Assembly (NCBI RefSeq): GCF_022512515.1
Contig: NZ_JAKWBK010000001.1
Span: 4,216,001-4,280,000 of the forward strand
Length of the DNA: 64,000 nucleotides
DNA from: Paraniabella hibiscisoli
GTDB lineage: Bacteria; Bacteroidota; Bacteroidia; Chitinophagales; Chitinophagaceae
Reading direction: 5' to 3'
A program made the position numbers and the translations under genes. Below the pieces are notes generated by a model. That model was not told the DNA's origin. It saw only the letters and a program-made list of their open reading frames with translations, and did not search any database. Shown here in pieces: positions 25,700 through 36,633 of this stretch (positions within the stretch are counted from its first letter, which is position 1; each line of letters opens with the position of its first letter).

Positions 25700-26957
25700 A
25701 TGAAAAGAGTATATAGCTTTCTGTTATGGGTAATATTCGGCTCACCGGTTTCGTGGGCGCAAACAGGCGCTAAGCCAGCGAAAGACGCGGCTATTTTAAC
25801 CGGTAAATACCGGAATCTGTTTATAGAGGTCGGATACCAGCAGAAAGATATTGATGCTAAAGTTTCCAAAGCATACAGCGATCTTTTCGAAAGCCCCAAC
25901 GGAATTTATTTCGAAGTGGAAGACTCTTTGGCTTATGTATCGGATGTGAAGAACCGCGATGCGAGGACCGAAGGGTTATCGTATGGGATGATGGTGGCCG
26001 TTCAGCTGAATAAAAAAGAGGTGTTTGACCGTATTTGGCGATGGTCGAAGAAATATGCGCAGCACCAGGAAGGCCCACGTAAAGGATATTTCGCCTGGAG
26101 CATTAACCCTAAAACCAATAAGCCTAATTCACCGGGATCAGCTTCCGATGGAGAATTTTACTTTATAACGGCTTTATTGTTTGCTTCTAATAGATGGGGT
26201 AATAGTACCGGTATTGATTATTACCAGGAAGCCCGTTTTATATTAGATGAAATGTGGAAAAAGACGGCACAGGTAACATATATAACCTGATTAACACCGA
26301 ACATAAACAGATCAGCTTTGTGCCGGAAGGCAATAACTATAACTGGACGGATCCTTCTTATCATTTACCTGCGTTTTACGAAGTATGGGCACAGTATGCA
26401 AAGGATGGGCATGAAGATTTCTATCGCGCCTGCGCAGACACATCAAGAGCTTTTTTAAACGCACTACTCATCCTGTAACCGGGCTCAATCCCGACTATGC
26501 TGAGTTTAGCGGCGCTCCTCATTCTACAAGATGGATGCCTGCGGCTTTCAGATATGACTCCTGGCGCGTACCTATGAATATTGCAATGGATTATGTGTGG
26601 TACGGTAAAGACAGGGAATGGCAGCGCGGCTATGCGCAACGATTTCAGAACTTTTTAAGATCCAGGGGTATCGATAATTTCTATGACCAGTTTGAGTTAG
26701 ATGGCAGCCGTCCCGATTTTATCTTGCAGGCTGGTCCTGTAAAAAAACTGAGACACTCCATAGGCTTGATCGCTACTGCGGCATCGGCATCACTCATGAA
26801 CAATAACAACAATAGTCTCGACTTCGTTCATAAATTATGGAATGCAAAACTCGAGCCTTTTGAAGATGGCTATTACGACGCCTATTATGATGGTTTGCTG
26901 TATTTGTTTTGCCTGATGCATTTAAGTGGCAAATACCAGATTATCCACACAAAATAG
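25700..26957 (+). CDS. GH8 reducing-end xylose-releasing exo-oligoxylanase candidate (two frameshifts)
   Basis: About 420 aa with a signal peptide ([11 protein letters not shown]). GH8 (alpha/alpha)6 barrel: the general acid Glu lies in [11 protein letters not shown] and the base Asp in [11 protein letters not shown]; other hallmarks are [22 protein letters not shown] and RPDFILQAG. Length and motifs fit the Rex subgroup that removes xylose from the reducing end of xylo-oligosaccharides. Breaks near 26260 (one A short) and 26453 (one T short in a T-run) rejoin cleanly: [14 protein letters not shown] and [15 protein letters not shown]. Placed between the esterases and a beta-xylosidase-type GH43, as expected for the end stage of xylan depolymerisation. 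Confidence 0.88.
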
Positions 26958-26991
26958 CGTCCTGTAAATTTAAAAATATAAAAAGAGTATA

Positions 26992-28777
26992 ATGCTAAAG
27001 TTTGGTTTTTCGCAATTACAATCGCTGGCAGTAACAGCTTTGCTAATGCTGTCGTTTAACGCAACCGCACAAAAGAAGAAAAGCGTGCAGGCTGCAGTGG
27101 GTACGAATGCTCCTGTTTTTACTCAGTTTTCTTACACAGGAAATGATGCTGTTTACATCAACAATCCGTTGAAAGAAGATGAGTTTTACAATCCTGTTCT
27201 TCAGGGATGTTACCCCGATCCCAGCATGGTTCGAAGGGGCGATGATTACTTTCTGGTAGCTTCCTCTTTTTCAATGTTCCCGGGTGTTCCTATTTTTCAC
27301 TCAACTGATTTGGTAAACTGGAAGCAGATCGGACACGTACTGGATCGGCCTTCTCAATTGAAGGTGGAAAAAGCAGGTATTTCGGCTGGCATTTATGCGC
27401 CTTCTATCAAGTACAATAAAGCCAATGAAACTTTTTATATGATCACCACGCAAATCGCCGGCGGAATTGGTAATATGGTTGTAAAAACGAAAGACCCATT
27501 TAAGGGATGGGGAGAGGTAAAGAAGTTGAATTTCCCGGGAATAGATCCTTCTCTTTTCTTCGATGATAATGGTAAGGCTTATGTTGTTCATAATGATGAA
27601 CATGCCGATCGCTCGAAGATTTTGTATAATGGGCATCGTATTATAAGACAATGGGAGTATGATCTTGAGAAAGATGAAGTAATTCCGGGTACAGATGTGG
27701 TGCTGGTAGATGGGGGTGTAGATATTTCGCAAAAACCTATCTGGATAGAAGCACCTCATATGTATAAAAAGATGGTAAATACTATCTCATGTGTGCAGAA
27801 GGCGGAACTGGCGACTGGCACAGCGAGGTGATATTTATGAGCGATAATCCTAAGGGCCCATTTGTGCCCGCGCCTGTTAACCCTATCCTGACGCAAAGAT
27901 ATTTCCCCAAAGACAGGAAAGAAAAAGTGGACTGGGCAGGCCACGCTGATCTGGTAGAAGGAAAAGACGGTAAGTATTACGCTGTATTTTTGGGTATCCG
28001 ACCCAATGCCAAAGACCGTGTAAATACAGGCAGGGAAACATTTCTTATCCCGGTAGATTGGTCGGGCACTTTTCCTGTTTATCAAAACGGACTGGTTCCT
28101 TTGAAACCGAAACTGAAACTTCCGAAAGGCGTAGCCAATCAAACCGGTAAGAATGGTTTCTTTCCTTCGGGCAATTTTACTTATAACGATAATTTTACGG
28201 CATCTAACCTGGATTACAGGTGGATTGCGATGAGAGGTCCACGTGAAGAATTTATTACTACTGTTCCCAAAGGAGGTGTGCGCATTCAACCATTTGAAGC
28301 CAATATTAAAGCGATAGCCCCGGTGTCGGCATTATTCCACAGGCAACAGCACGCGAGCTTTGAAGCTGCAGTAACTATGAATTATGTACCGGGATCGGGC
28401 AAAGACCTGGCAGGGATCGTTTGCTACCAGGGCGAAGCATTTAATTATGTATTCGGCATTACTAAAAAAGAAAATGATTATTACCTGGTACTTGCCAAAA
28501 ATGCAAGAGAAAGACAGGCCGGACCTCCCCGCCAGGGTAGCATCGTACCGTCAACAATAATCGCCAGCACAAAAGTTGACGTAAGGAAACCTATCAATTG
28601 AAGGTGTCTGCTTCGCAGCAGGATGACTATACTTTTAGCTACTCAACAGACGGAACCAGCTTTCACAGCGTTGGCGATCCTGTGTCGGGCGATATTCTTT
28701 CCACCAATGTGGCCGGAGGATTTACCGGCGCTTTAATTGGCTTATACGCTACTACCGGTAATGATATTCAGCCATAG
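26992..28777 (+). CDS. GH43 beta-xylosidase / arabinofuranosidase with C-terminal beta-sandwich (two frameshifts)
   Basis: About 595 aa with a signal peptide (LMLSFNATAQ). The five-bladed propeller shows base Asp in CYPDPSMVRRGDDYFLVASS, the pKa-setting Asp in FPGIDPSLFFDDNG and acid Glu in IWIEAPHMY; FPGVPIFHSTDLVNW and HVLDRPSQL are typical of the GH43 subfamilies 10-12 beta-xylosidase group. A C-terminal beta-sandwich (GH43_C2-like) starts near YNDNFTASNLDYRW. Breaks near 27770 and 28588 each need one A. The repaired C terminus ends at 28777 after TTGNDIQP, slightly shorter than usual. Last gene of the GH30 operon. Confidence 0.86.
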
Positions 28778-29133
28778 TTGTCGTAAAAGTAGTAGTCGCT
28801 AAAATTAGGCGGCATGCTGTTTATCTGTTTTAAGATATACCAACTTTTTTAGATGAGTTTATGTATTGGAGTACAGAACGCTTTTTGTGGGAAGTGAGGT
28901 TGCTATATTCAATTATGAAACCAAATCATTAGGCAGTTATATAAGTGTAGATGACTTTTGGTGTACTGCAAAGAAAGTATAGTGTTGGATTATTAAAATT
29001 TTATTATAACCCGGTGAATTATGGAAAAAATTGTCATACAAAAATTTTTTTCATTATGTCATAATTCTATTGGAGATTTTGGTGCGGTCAAATCTTGTTT
29101 AACGAGCACCATTTTTTAAACAAAGTACTAAGA
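28778..29133 (+). promoter_or_regulatory. 356-bp intergenic region upstream of GH97
   Basis: No gene seen. It contains GAAAAAATTGTCA at 29024-29036, identical to a 13-mer at 44355-44367 just upstream of the HTCS gene, and an imperfect GGTGC ... GCACC inverted repeat at about 29080-29110. Probably the promoter of the GH97-GH95 unit; no confident -33/-7 pair could be assigned. Confidence 0.35.
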
Positions 29134-31071
29134 ATGAAGTGTTTTATTTTATCAGCCGCTTTGGGTTTGCTATCAGCAAATAGTTGGGCACAGGACATAA
29201 CGGTATTGAGCCCCGACAAGCAATTAAGTGTAAATGTAACCCTAAATAATGGCAGGGCCGAGTATGCGGTAGCTTACAAAGGAAAAGTTATGTTGGAGAA
29301 TTCTCCGCTTGGATTTAAAACCAATGAAGGCGATTTTTCTGGTGGCATAAAATACTTAAGCAAGGAAGAGGGAGTAGTTGATAAAAATTATACTCAGGAC
29401 CGCATCAAGAAATCACATATTCGGTATCAGGCCAATAAACTGGTTTATTCAATAGAAAATGCAAAACAGCAAAAAGTAAATATTGTTTTCCAGGTTAGCA
29501 ATAATGATATTGCATTCAGATACGAGCTGCCGGTTTGGAAAGACCGCCAGAGCTGTGTAATAGAGTCTGAAACTACAGGGTATAAATTTCCGGCGTATAC
29601 CACCACATTTCTTTCCGCTATGATGGGCTCTATGACCGGTTTTGCACGTACGGCACCCAGTTACGAAAGTAGTTATGAAGCTGACGGGCCTTTAGGCAAA
29701 GCTACACGTAACAACGATGGCTATGTATTTCCCGGCTTATTTCGTATCGGAGCAGATGGCTGGGTATTGCTCTCAGAAACTGGTGTAAGCAGCTTGTATT
29801 GCGCCTCGCACTTAAGCGATGGTACTAAAGATGGTTTATATACCATCCTTTATCCTAATGCAAAACAGAATAATGGTTTTGGTAGTACAGGTGCGGCTAT
29901 CAGTTTGCCAGGTGTCACGCCCTGGAGAACCATTACAGTAGGCAGCAATCTTAAACCTATTGTGGAAACAACCATACCTTACGATGTGGTTGATCCCTTA
30001 TACGAGCCTTCCCTGCGGTATAAAATGGGAAAATCAACCTGGAGCTGGATTGTTTGGCAGGATGCCAGTATGAACTATAATGACCAGGTGAAATATATTG
30101 ATCTGGCCGCTGCTCTCGGTTACGAGTATATATTGATGGATGCTTTCTGGGATAGCAATATTGGTAAAGAACGCATGAAAGAGCTGATAAAATATGCCCA
30201 CTCAAAAAAAGTGGATGTTTTTTTATGGTATAACTCAAATGGCTCCTTTAACGATGCGCCACAGGGACCTAAAAATAAAATGAATACCTCAATCGCCCGT
30301 AAGCATGAAATGAAATGGCTGAAAGACGCCGGAGTAAAAGGTTTGAAGGTAGATTTCCTTGGCGGCGATAAACAGGAAACAATGCGCCTTTATGAAGATA
30401 TATTATCTGACGCAAATGATTATGGATTGATGATCATTTTTCATGGCTCTACATTACCCCGGGGCTGGGAAAGAATGTATCCCAATTTTGTCGGTGCTGA
30501 AGCGGTAGTTGCATCTGAAATGCTCATCTTTTCTCAGGGCATACGTGAAGCAGAGGCCTATAATGCCTCCCTTCATCCTTTTATCCGCAATACGGTGGCG
30601 AGTATGGAATTTGGCGGAAGTTTATTAAACAAGTACCTGGTTAAAAGCAACGAAGGACGTAATAAGCGCCTTACCACAGATGCCTTCCAGTTAGCTACAG
30701 CTGTTCTGTTCCAAAATCCTGTACAGATGTTTGGCTTAACACCGAACAACCTCACTGATGTCGCGGCATTTGAGATTGATTTTATGAAAACCGTGCCCAC
30801 AACATGGAACGAAACGGTATACATAGATGGCTATCCCGGCAAATATGCGGTTATTGCAAGACGACATAATGATCAATGGTATGTTGCTGGAGTAAACGGG
30901 CAGAAAGACCCCGTAAAAATTAAGATACAATTACCCATGTTTGCCGGCAGAAAAGTAAGTATGTATAACGATGATAAAGAAAAAATGACTTTTCTAAAAG
31001 AAATAAGTGTAAAGAAAAACGGTGAATTGGAGGTAGAGATGCAGGCTTCCGGAGGCTTTGTATTAAAGTAA
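29134..31071 (+). CDS. GH97 glycosidase, retaining (alpha-galactosidase / beta-L-arabinopyranosidase-like) candidate
   Basis: Intact 645-aa protein with a Sec signal (LGLLSANSWAQ). N-terminal beta-sandwich (LSPDKQLSVNVTLNNGRAEY), then a TIM barrel with SWIVWQDASMNYNDQVKYID, YEYILMDAFWD and GLKVDFLGGDKQ, ending in a beta domain. The start at 29134 is chosen over an upstream in-frame start at 29095 because it begins the signal peptide. Family GH97 contains inverting alpha-glucosidases and retaining alpha-galactosidases; an Asp at the LKVDF position is the nucleophile in the retaining group, so this one is placed there by inference. It sits directly before GH95, suggesting joint removal of galactosyl or arabinopyranosyl decorations from xylan. 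Confidence 0.9.
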   Translation: MKCFILSAALGLLSANSWAQDITVLSPDKQLSVNVTLNNGRAEYAVAYKGKVMLENSPLGFKTNEGDFSGGIKYLSKEEGVVDKNYTQDRIKKSHIRYQANKLVYSIENAKQQKVNIVFQVSNNDIAFRYELPVWKDRQSCVIESETTGYKFPAYTTTFLSAMMGSMTGFARTAPSYESSYEADGPLGKATRNNDGYVFPGLFRIGADGWVLLSETGVSSLYCASHLSDGTKDGLYTILYPNAKQNNGFGSTGAAISLPGVTPWRTITVGSNLKPIVETTIPYDVVDPLYEPSLRYKMGKSTWSWIVWQDASMNYNDQVKYIDLAAALGYEYILMDAFWDSNIGKERMKELIKYAHSKKVDVFLWYNSNGSFNDAPQGPKNKMNTSIARKHEMKWLKDAGVKGLKVDFLGGDKQETMRLYEDILSDANDYGLMIIFHGSTLPRGWERMYPNFVGAEAVVASEMLIFSQGIREAEAYNASLHPFIRNTVASMEFGGSLLNKYLVKSNEGRNKRLTTDAFQLATAVLFQNPVQMFGLTPNNLTDVAAFEIDFMKTVPTTWNETVYIDGYPGKYAVIARRHNDQWYVAGVNGQKDPVKIKIQLPMFAGRKVSMYNDDKEKMTFLKEISVKKNGELEVEMQASGGFVLK

Positions 31072-31113
31072 ATTGCTGGCTCCCGGTTTATTTAAAACAC
31101 AAAATATATTATT

Positions 31114-33579
31114 ATGGTTCAGGTTACAACCATCTCATTCGTTACAAAACAGGTCAGTGCTAAAAGAGGCTGGTGGGTTATGGTACTATTATTTGCCTTA
31201 CTTTTCTTTGTTGCTGAAACTAAAGGGCAGGATATGAAACTTTGGTATAATGAACCCGCTAAAACCTGGGTTGAAGCACTGCCTTTAGGTAATTCTCGTT
31301 TAGGTGCTATGGTATATGGTATACCTCAACGGGAAGAGCTGCAATTGAATGAAGAAACGATTTGGGGTGGCGGGCCGCACCGAAATGACAATCCGAAGGC
31401 GCTGGCAGCATTACCTGAGGTTCAAAAAATGATTTTCGAAGGGAAAACCCGTGAGGCCGATAAACTGGTAAATGAAACTTTTTTACCAAAGCACACGGGA
31501 TGCCCTATCAAACCGCGGGTAGTGTGATACTTAAATTTCCCGGGCATGAAAATAATAACGCTTATTACCGCGAACTGGACATCAGCCGCGCTGTGGCACT
31601 AACCCGTTATACAGTAAATGGTGTAACTTATACGCGTGAAACCTTTTCTTCTTTTGTAGATAATGTAATCATTATGCACATTACCGCCAGCAAAAAAGGA
31701 GCAGTGAATTTTGACCTAAGCTATACCAAACCGGCATCGTTTAAGGTGTCTGCTAAAAACAACGTGTTGGTAATGGAAGCTAAGGGAGCCAACCACGAGG
31801 GTGTTGAGGCTAAAATAATATATCAGACACATTCGGCCGTAAAAACCAATGAGGGTAAAGTGTCTTTTACCGACAGTACGCTTTCAGTGTCGGGCGCTAC
31901 CGTAGCAACGATTTATATATCTATCGGTACCAACTTTATTGACTACAAAACAGTGGGGGCCGATTATGAAAAAAAGCAGCGGGTTACCTTTCGGCAGCGA
32001 TGACCAAAGAGTATATTTCAGCCATCAAAGAGCATTCTGCGTTTTATGGTAAGCAATTTGGGCGTTTTAAATTGGACCTGGGAAAAAATATTGAAGCATC
32101 AAAATTGCCGACTACGCAACGGATCATTAATTACCGTAACACACAGGATCCTTCATTGGTTACATTGCTGGCCCAATTTGGTCGTTACCTGTTGATCTCC
32201 TCGTCTCAACCGGGTGGACAGGCTGCTAATTTACAGGGCATCTGGTGTAATGCTATGTATCCGCCCTGGGATAGTAAATATACCATCAACATCAATGCAG
32301 AGATGAATTACTGGCCAGCCGAGGTCACCAATTTGTCAGAGAATCATCAGCCATTTATACAGATGGTGAAAGAATTGAGCCAGTCAGGCCGGGAAACGGC
32401 GAAACTGATGTACGGAGCGGACGGCTGGACTGCTCATCACAACACTGATATCTGGCGGGTAACAGGTCCCATTGATTTTGCGGCCGCCGGAATGTGGCCC
32501 ACCGGTGGCGCCTGGGTAAGCCAGCATCTATGGGAACATTATTTATACACCGGTGATAAGAAATACTTAGCGGATGTTTATCCTGCTATGAAAGGTTCGG
32601 CCGATTTCTTCCTCAGCTCTTTGATTAAGCATCCGGTAACCGGATGGATGGTGGTATCGCCCTCGATTTCACCTGAGCAGGGCCCGCTTTCGGCAGGAAC
32701 TACGATGGATAACCAGCTGGTGTTTGATATTTTAACACGAACTGCGGAGGCCAACAAAATTTTGGGTGGTGATACGGCTTACCGTGCTAAACTCTTAGAT
32801 ATGGCCAAAAAACTGCCTCCCATGCAAATAGGTAAGTATACACAGCTACAGGAGTGGCTGGAAGATAACGACGATCCTAAGAATGAACACCGTCACCTAT
32901 CTCATTTATACGGATTATACCCGGGCGACCAGGTATCTCCTATACGCATCCAAAATTATTTGAAGCAGCCCGCAACTCGTTGATTTACCGGGGAGATAAA
33001 GCCACCGGCTGGTCCATCGGCTGGAAAATAAATCTCTGGGCACGTTTATTAGATGGTAATCATGCTTACACGATCGTTAACAATATGCTCACCCTGGCAG
33101 GAGGAAATAATCAGGATGGAAGAACTTATCCCAATATGTTTACGGCACATCCTCCATTCCAGATTGATGGTAATTTCGGCTTAACCGCCGGCCTGGCTGA
33201 AATGATCTTGCAAAGTCATGATGGAGCGGTACATCTCTTGCCTGCGGTGCCCGATATCTGGAAAGATGGCTCCGTATCCGGGATCGTAGCCCGCGGCGGA
33301 TATGAGTTCGCTATAAAATGGAAAAACGGGGAAGTGATAGAAGTTTCCGTTTTGTCGAAATTGGGAGGTAACCTGCGTCTGCGCGCTTACAACGAATTGA
33401 AAGCTGTCCATGTGAAACCAGCGAAAGGAAATAATCCTAACACGTTATTTACAAAATACTCCATAGCTGAACCGTTAATTTCGGAGAAGGCATCTTTCAG
33501 GGGAACCGGTTTAAACAAAGTGTACGAGTATGATTTGGCTACCCGTGCCGGAGTCAGTTATAAAATATATAAAAAGTAG
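31114..33579 (+). CDS. GH95 alpha-L-fucosidase / alpha-L-galactosidase (three frameshifts)
   Basis: About 822 aa with an N-terminal hydrophobic signal (WWVMVLLFALLFFVAETKGQ). The N-terminal beta domain starts LWYNEPAKTWVEALPLGNSR and has QLNEETIWGGGPH. The (alpha/alpha)6 barrel carries NINAEMNYWPAEVTNL (substrate-binding Asn), VVSPSISPEQGP (acid Glu), HRHLSHLYGLYPGDQVSP and GWSIGWKINLWARLLDG (Asp), all GH95 landmarks. Breaks near 31499, 31978 and 32962 each need one base; repaired joints read KHTGMPYQTAGS, KKAAGYLSAAMTKE and YFEAARNSLIYRGDK. GH95 includes an alpha-L-galactosidase acting on complex glucuronoarabinoxylan, plausible here, but fucosidase activity cannot be excluded. Confidence 0.9.
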
Positions 33580-33606
33580 GAGGGGCAGCAATTATTTTTC
33601 TTTGAA

Positions 33607-33620
33607 TGCAATCGATTGTA
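33607..33620. promoter_or_regulatory. Putative LacI-family operator, site B
   Basis: TGCAATCGATTGTA: 14-bp palindrome with one mismatch and a central CG, 28 bases after the GH95 stop. A -7-like TATATTAG lies at 33629-33636, so its centre is about 16 bases upstream of that element, the same spacing as at site C. It precedes the GH43 remnant and the GH127/146 gene. Confidence 0.55.
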
Positions 33621-33732
33621 ATTTTTTGTATATTAGCTGAATAATTGTAAAACTGACAACTATTTTTACCGGGTATTTGTCAATTGCGTTTGCTGTGGGT
33701 TGCTTTGACCATTATAGAAAAAGAATCTTTTC

Positions 33733-33997
33733 AGCAGTATTGACTATGCTACTGCCACCGATATCAGTGGACCCTGGACCTCCGGGGCCGAATCCAGGAC
33801 CCGGTTAAAAACAGCTCAACGACTCACCCGGGAGTAATCGATTTTAAGGGCAGGTCCTATTTCTTTTACCATGATGGATCAATGCCTGGCGGAGGAAGTT
33901 ACAGGCGTTCTGTAAAAGTTGACTACCTGTTTTACAATGACGATGGAACAATAAAAAAATCGTAGAAACAGATACAGGGGTTGATAAAGTGAATTGA
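33733..33997 (+). pseudogene. Truncated GH43 remnant
   Basis: About 88 residues of a GH43 propeller with no start region, no N-terminal blades and no CBM. Restoring two or three bases, it reads SSIDYATATDISGPW, RIQDPVKNSSTTHPGVIDF, KGRSYFFYHDGSMPGGGSY, then DDGTIKKIVETDTGVDKVN and stop. It aligns with the equivalent parts of the GH43-CBM6 genes at 38791 (NSFTNHGGIIDFKGRSYLFY) and 40301 ([19 protein letters not shown]). Unlike the other broken genes here, the missing 5' and 3' parts cannot be restored from nearby bases, so it is a real deletion remnant or a collapsed assembly region. Confidence 0.75.
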
Positions 33998-34054
33998 TTG
34001 CACCGGTAGCTGATGGGAAACGGTATAACCAACCCCATACGAAAATGAAAAATT

Positions 34055-36489
34055 ATGAAGTATTTACAAGAACAGGAAAGTATAAGAAAAGTGAACAGAA
34101 CATCTTTGAAAGCATGCATTCTTGCCGGTGTATATGCCCTCATGTCTTACGGTGCTGTTCATTCACAGGATAAGCTCTATGGCAATACTTTTTCTTTAAA
34201 CGATGTAAAAGTAACCAGCGGCATTTTTAAGCATGCGCAGGACCTGAATATAGAGGTGCTTTTAAAATACGATGTAGATAGGTTACTGGCGGGGTATCGA
34301 AAAGAAGCCGGGCTGTCAGCTAAGGCAGAGATCTATCCGAATTGGGAGGGTTTGGATGGTCATGTAGGAGGGCATTATTTAACGGCGCTGGCCATCAATT
34401 ATGCAGCTACCGGTAATGCGGAGTGCAAAAAGCGAATGGACTACATGATTGCTGAACTTAAGGCTTGTATGCAGGCGAATGGTAAACTATATCCCGATTG
34501 GGCAGTGGGTTATATTGGCGCTGTACCTGATGGAAAAGCCTTATGGCCCAAAATTAAAGCAGGTGATATTGCTCCTATATGGAAGTATTGGGTTCCCTGG
34601 TATAATGTTCATAAAATGTATGCAGGGTTAAGAGATGGATGGATGTATGGAGGAAGTGACGATGCGCGAAAGCTGTTTCTGGCCTTTTGCGATTGGGCGC
34701 TTGATATTACAAGCGGGCTTTCAGATGCACAAATGGCCAGTATGCTTGGCAACGAACATGGTGGTATGAACGAGGTGTTGGCTGACGCATATCAAATGAC
34801 CAGGTCTGAGAAATATCTCACCGCTGCTAAAAGTTTTTCTCATAAAGAATTTTTAGAACCACTGTCAAAAGGTATCGATAACCTGGATAATAAGCACGCC
34901 AATACACAGGTGCCCAAGGCTGTTGGGTTTGAGCGTGTTGGAGAATTATCAGGCGATCCGCAATATCAGCAGGCCGGTAGTTTTTTTGGGAGACCGTAAC
35001 CGGTACCCGTTCCCTCGCTTTTGGTGGCAATAGCCGCAGGGAGTTTTTTCCTAGCGTTCCTTTTTACAGAGATTATATAAGTGATGTGGAAGGGCCGGAA
35101 AGCTGTAATACTTATAATATGCTAAAGCTGTCACAGGGGCTTTTCAGGTTACGCCCGGAGGCAAAGTATATGGATTTTTATGAGAAAGCGCTGTACAACC
35201 ATGTACTGTCAACGCAACATCCACAGCATGGAGGGTATGTATATTTCACACCTGCACGTCCGCGCCATTACAGGGTTTACTCAGCGCCTAACGAAGCTAT
35301 GTGGTGCTGTGTAGGAAGCGGGATGGAGAATCACGGCAAATATGGAGAGCAGATATATACACATGGCAAAGATTCTTTATTCCTCAATTTATTTATTGCT
35401 TCTGAGTTGAACTGGAAGCAAAAGGGAATCAGGCTAAAACAGGAAACTTTATTTCCTGATGAAGCCACAACCAAACTATCGGTGACCGGTGGTGCAGGCA
35501 GGTTTACGCTAATGGTTCGTTATCCTTCATGGGTAAAGGAAGGCGCTTTAAAAATTCTGGTTAATGGTAAGCAGGTTCCGTATCAGCAAAAACCTTCATC
35601 TTATATAGCCATTAATCGTTCCTGGAAGAAAGGGGATGTGATACAGGTCGAATTACCCATGCGTACCATCATCGAACCCATGCTTCATGTGCCGGAGTAT
35701 GTCGCCATCATGCACGGCCCCATTTTATTAAGTGCCCGAACCGATACAAAAATATCAGAGGACTGATCGCTGATGATGGCAGATGGAGCCATATAGCTCA
35801 TGGTGAGAAACTACCCGTGAATCAGGCACCTGTATTAATTTCAGATAAGAGGAAGATATAACGCAAAAACTGGTTCCTGTAAAAAGCAAGCCGCTGCAGT
35901 TTACGTTTGCACGTAACCTGAACATCGTTAACAACGCCGACTTAGTGTTAGAGCCTTTCTTCCGTATACATGATACGCGTTATATGATGTATTGGATGGC
36001 TTTAACACCTGCCCAATACAACAATTACATAGATTCTATAGCGCACGCTGAAAAAGAGAAGCTGGATCTGGAAAAAGAACGGTAGATTTTGTAGCCCCTG
36101 GCGAGCAACAGCCCGAAGTAGATCACCAAATGCAAAGCGACCGCTCACGCAAAGGAAATTCACATAACCAGGCGTTTAGAGAAGCACTTGCAGGAGGTTA
36201 CTTCAGTTACAACCTGGCTACAGCTAAAGAAACTAACCTGGCTTTGAGGATTCGTTACTGGGGCGCTGAAAACGGGAACAGAACTTTTGATATTTATATA
36301 GACGATCAGAAAATACTGACTGAAAATCTAAAAGATAAGTGGAATCGTGTTGATATGGTAGAAGTAGAGTATGTTATACCAGCAGCTATGTTGAACGGGA
36401 AAGACTTTATACGGGTTAAGTTTCAGGCAACAGAGCCCAACACCGCCGGGCCTCTTTATTATATAAGATTGGTAAAACCAAAAATATAA
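34055..36489 (+). CDS. GH127/GH146-type beta-L-arabinofuranosidase (DUF1680), multiple frameshifts
   Basis: About 812 aa; signal region KACILAGVYALMSYGAVHSQ. (alpha/alpha)6 barrel: WEGLDGHVGGHYLTALAINYA, WVPWYNVHKMYAGLRDGW, NEHGGMNEVLADAY. The zinc/nucleophile set of the family is visible: Glu and Cys in PESCNTYNML and the Cys pair in AMWCCVGSGMENHG. C-terminal beta domains follow, the last at about 36130-36489 (AGGYFSYNLATAKETNLALR). Breaks near 34985, 35750, 35850 and 36080 are each one base. Members remove terminal beta-L-arabinofuranose; GH127 versus GH146 cannot be settled by eye, though the long C-terminal extension is Bacteroidota GH146-like. Supports arabinose-rich side chains as substrate. 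Confidence 0.87.
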
Positions 36490-36633
36490 TCCCAGTTCGC
36501 TATGAACAGGGTTTAAACGATGCTTAATCAGAGCTGGCAAAATCTATATAAACAGTGCTATAATTGGCCAATTAGACGGGCTGACAAGGTTCCATCGCAG
36601 AAACTAACGGATAATAAAATTAACCATACAAGG

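Noticed and set aside
27756..28289. 177-codon open frame on the minus strand
   Set aside because: Antisense to a well-supported GH43 with intact motifs; the translated product has no family features.
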